A stretch of DNA of 5,511 bases from an uncultured bacterium (lineage in GTDB: Bacteria > Patescibacteriota > Minisyncoccia > Phycocordibacterales > UBA1006): NCBI GenBank assembly GCA_903873095.1, contig CAIQMU010000013.1:1-5511 (forward strand), in the 5' to 3' direction. Below are positions 4,448-5,511 of the stretch, in pieces. Position 1 is the stretch's first letter, and each line of letters starts with the position of its first letter. The notes below the pieces were generated by a model. It ran no database searches, was not told where the DNA came from, and saw nothing but the letters and a program-made list of their open reading frames with translations. The position numbers and the translations under genes are program-made.

Positions 4448-5511
4448 TTACTTATCTAATAACTTAATCGCGGCGTCGAGTTGTGGATCCTTGATGACAC
4501 CTGTTTTTGGATCCTTGGTTGGTGTATCAGTGACAACAACAGCTGGGATAATTCCCTTCTCAGAAATTGAAATTCCATTTGGTGTGAGCCATCGTGCGAC
4601 CGTAATTTTAACTGACGATCCATCAGGAAGATCTTCAACTTCTTGGACAGAGCCTTTTCCATAGGTCGTTGTTCCTACAAGTGTTGCAACATGCTGTTCA
4701 GAAAGCGCGCCAGACAAAATTTCAGATGCAGATGCAGATCCGCCGTCAACCAAAATGGCAATTTTAGGAACAGAATTTAACAATGTAAACCCATAACTCT
4801 GATGAATAACACGAGGTGCATTATTTCCAGAATCTTCTTGAACAATCGTTGCACCTGTCGGCAAGAAGTAACTTGCAATATCGACAGCAGCATCTAGGTA
4901 TCCCCCTGGATTTCCTCGTAAATCAATCACAAGTTTTTGTTTTCCTGAATCCTTGAATTTTTGAAGTGCTCCCTTGAAAAGATCTGCAGAATCTTGTGAG
5001 AATTCATAAAGACTGATTTCAAACACATCACCATGAACCGCGGTATCAATAATTGGCAAGTTTACAACCTGTCGAGTGATGGTAATTTTTGCAGGTGTTC
5101 CATCAGAATGAATAACACCAAGCGTAACCGTTGTCCCAATTGTTCCTCGGATCAAAAGGATTGCGTTATCGATCGTCATGTTTTCAGTTTTCTTACTGTT
5201 GATACTTGTGACAATATCACCTGTTTTGATTCCCGCAGCTTCGGCTGGTGAACCCTTGATTGGTGCAATAACCGTAATCGCACCGTCTTTGACGCCCATT
5301 TCGGCTCCGATTCCACCAAACGATCCAGTTACTTGGTCTTTAAATAACTTTGCCTGCTTTGGTGGGAAAAACATTGTATACGGATCGCCATATGATGAAA
5401 CAAGTCCTGAAATGGCACCATAAACCGCATCTTGATCACTTGGAATTTTTTCTTTGAACGGATATGTTTTTTTGACAAGATTCCAAACACTCCAAAATTC
5501 AGACAGGTCGA
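4448..5511 (-). CDS. S41 C-terminal processing peptidase with PDZ domain (N-terminus outside window)
   Basis: CtpA/CtpB/Prc-type serine protease that trims or degrades envelope proteins outside the membrane, using its PDZ domain to sense C-termini. The frame stays open to the window edge (DLSEFWSVWNLVKKTY...YGDPYT), so the ATG at 5374 is internal. 353 residues are visible; the signal or membrane anchor lies outside. Order: N-terminal helical region (1-46), PDZ domain (about 62-148; GGIGAEMGV, then GSPAEAAGIKTGDIV), then the S41 core with LVIDLRGNPGGYLDAAVDIA, VDGGSASASEI and YGKGSVQ. The catalytic Ser is S260 (second Ser of GSASASE), Lys is K285 and the supporting Gln is Q289; their spacing of 25 and 4 matches CtpB, so the enzyme should be active. 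The C-terminus ends at the core with no added domain. It precedes rplI by nine bases. No promoter is visible here. Confidence 0.95.
   Translation of the reverse strand, partial: DLSEFWSVWNLVKKTYPFKEKIPSDQDAVYGAISGLVSSYGDPYTMFFPPKQAKLFKDQVTGSFGGIGAEMGVKDGAITVIAPIKGSPAEAAGIKTGDIVTSINSKKTENMTIDNAILLIRGTIGTTVTLGVIHSDGTPAKITITRQVVNLPIIDTAVHGDVFEISLYEFSQDSADLFKGALQKFKDSGKQKLVIDLRGNPGGYLDAAVDIASYFLPTGATIVQEDSGNNAPRVIHQSYGFTLLNSVPKIAILVDGGSASASEILSGALSEQHVATLVGTTTYGKGSVQEVEDLPDGSSVKITVARWLTPNGISISEKGIIPAVVVTDTPTKDPKTGVIKDPQLDAAIKLLDK

Noticed and set aside
4200..4664. 154 codon + strand reading frame opposite rplI and the S41 gene
   Set aside because: It overlaps two well-supported conserved genes on the other strand and has no recognisable protein features; a shadow frame.
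4721..4738. Tandem GATGCA units
   Set aside because: They encode the Ser-Ala-Ser-Ala-Ser of the S41 active site, so protein conservation explains them.
5372..5374. ATG at 5374 as the start of the S41 protease
   Set aside because: The upstream frame stays open for 45 codons to the edge and encodes the expected S41 N-terminal helical region ending in YGDPYT; the Met is internal.
1..5511. Alternative genetic code (TGA recoded, as in Gracilibacteria or Absconditabacteria)
   Set aside because: No gene uses TGA as a stop (five TAA, two TAG), but none has an in-frame TGA either, and Trp and Gly use normal codons; seven stops are too few to infer anything.
1..5511. Mobile element, CRISPR array, tRNA, rRNA or defence locus
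   Set aside because: No transposase or integrase, no regularly spaced repeats, no cloverleaf-like segment and no recognisable defence protein; all stretches are filled by housekeeping or envelope genes.

Overview
The window looks like ordinary chromosomal DNA from a small-genome bacterium, most likely a member of the Candidate Phyla Radiation (Patescibacteria, Parcubacteria-like). The signs are: the style of the glutamyl-tRNA synthetase C-terminus; a membrane-anchored protein with an Ada-like 'YYPSSC...C' domain of a kind I recall as common in that group; isolated ribosomal protein genes; weak or absent Shine-Dalgarno sequences; and very tight gene packing. This placement is inference from memory, not a search. 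The genetic code looks standard: all visible stops are TAA or TAG, Trp is TGG, and no gene needs a recoded TGA.

Layout. On the + strand, the 3' part of gltX (open at the left edge) is followed after 9 bases by a secreted M23 metallopeptidase with a long coiled coil. A perfect bidirectional terminator at about 2310-2346 separates that unit from two genes on the - strand that converge on it: a membrane-anchored protein with a half-Ada-like domain (about 3241-3618), then a CAP-domain protein, probably a lipoprotein (2352-3230). A 60-80 base divergent region with promoter-like elements and an imperfect inverted repeat separates this pair from rpmA (L27, + strand). A second bidirectional terminator, with the rplI stop codon in its loop, ends both rpmA and the - strand unit made of an S41 C-terminal processing peptidase (open at the right edge) followed by rplI (L9).

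The genes fall into two themes: translation (gltX, rpmA, rplI) and the cell envelope (M23 peptidase, CAP protein, Ada-like membrane protein, S41 protease). No mobile element, CRISPR array, tRNA, rRNA or defence system is visible, and no stretch over 300 bases lacks a gene. I found no clear new system. The points most worth checking are a short palindromic element read through in frame inside gltX, an orphan promoter-like and inverted-repeat segment between the M23 and CAP genes, a possible disulfide-clamped helical hairpin at the end of the CAP protein, and the terminator embedded in the rplI 3' end.
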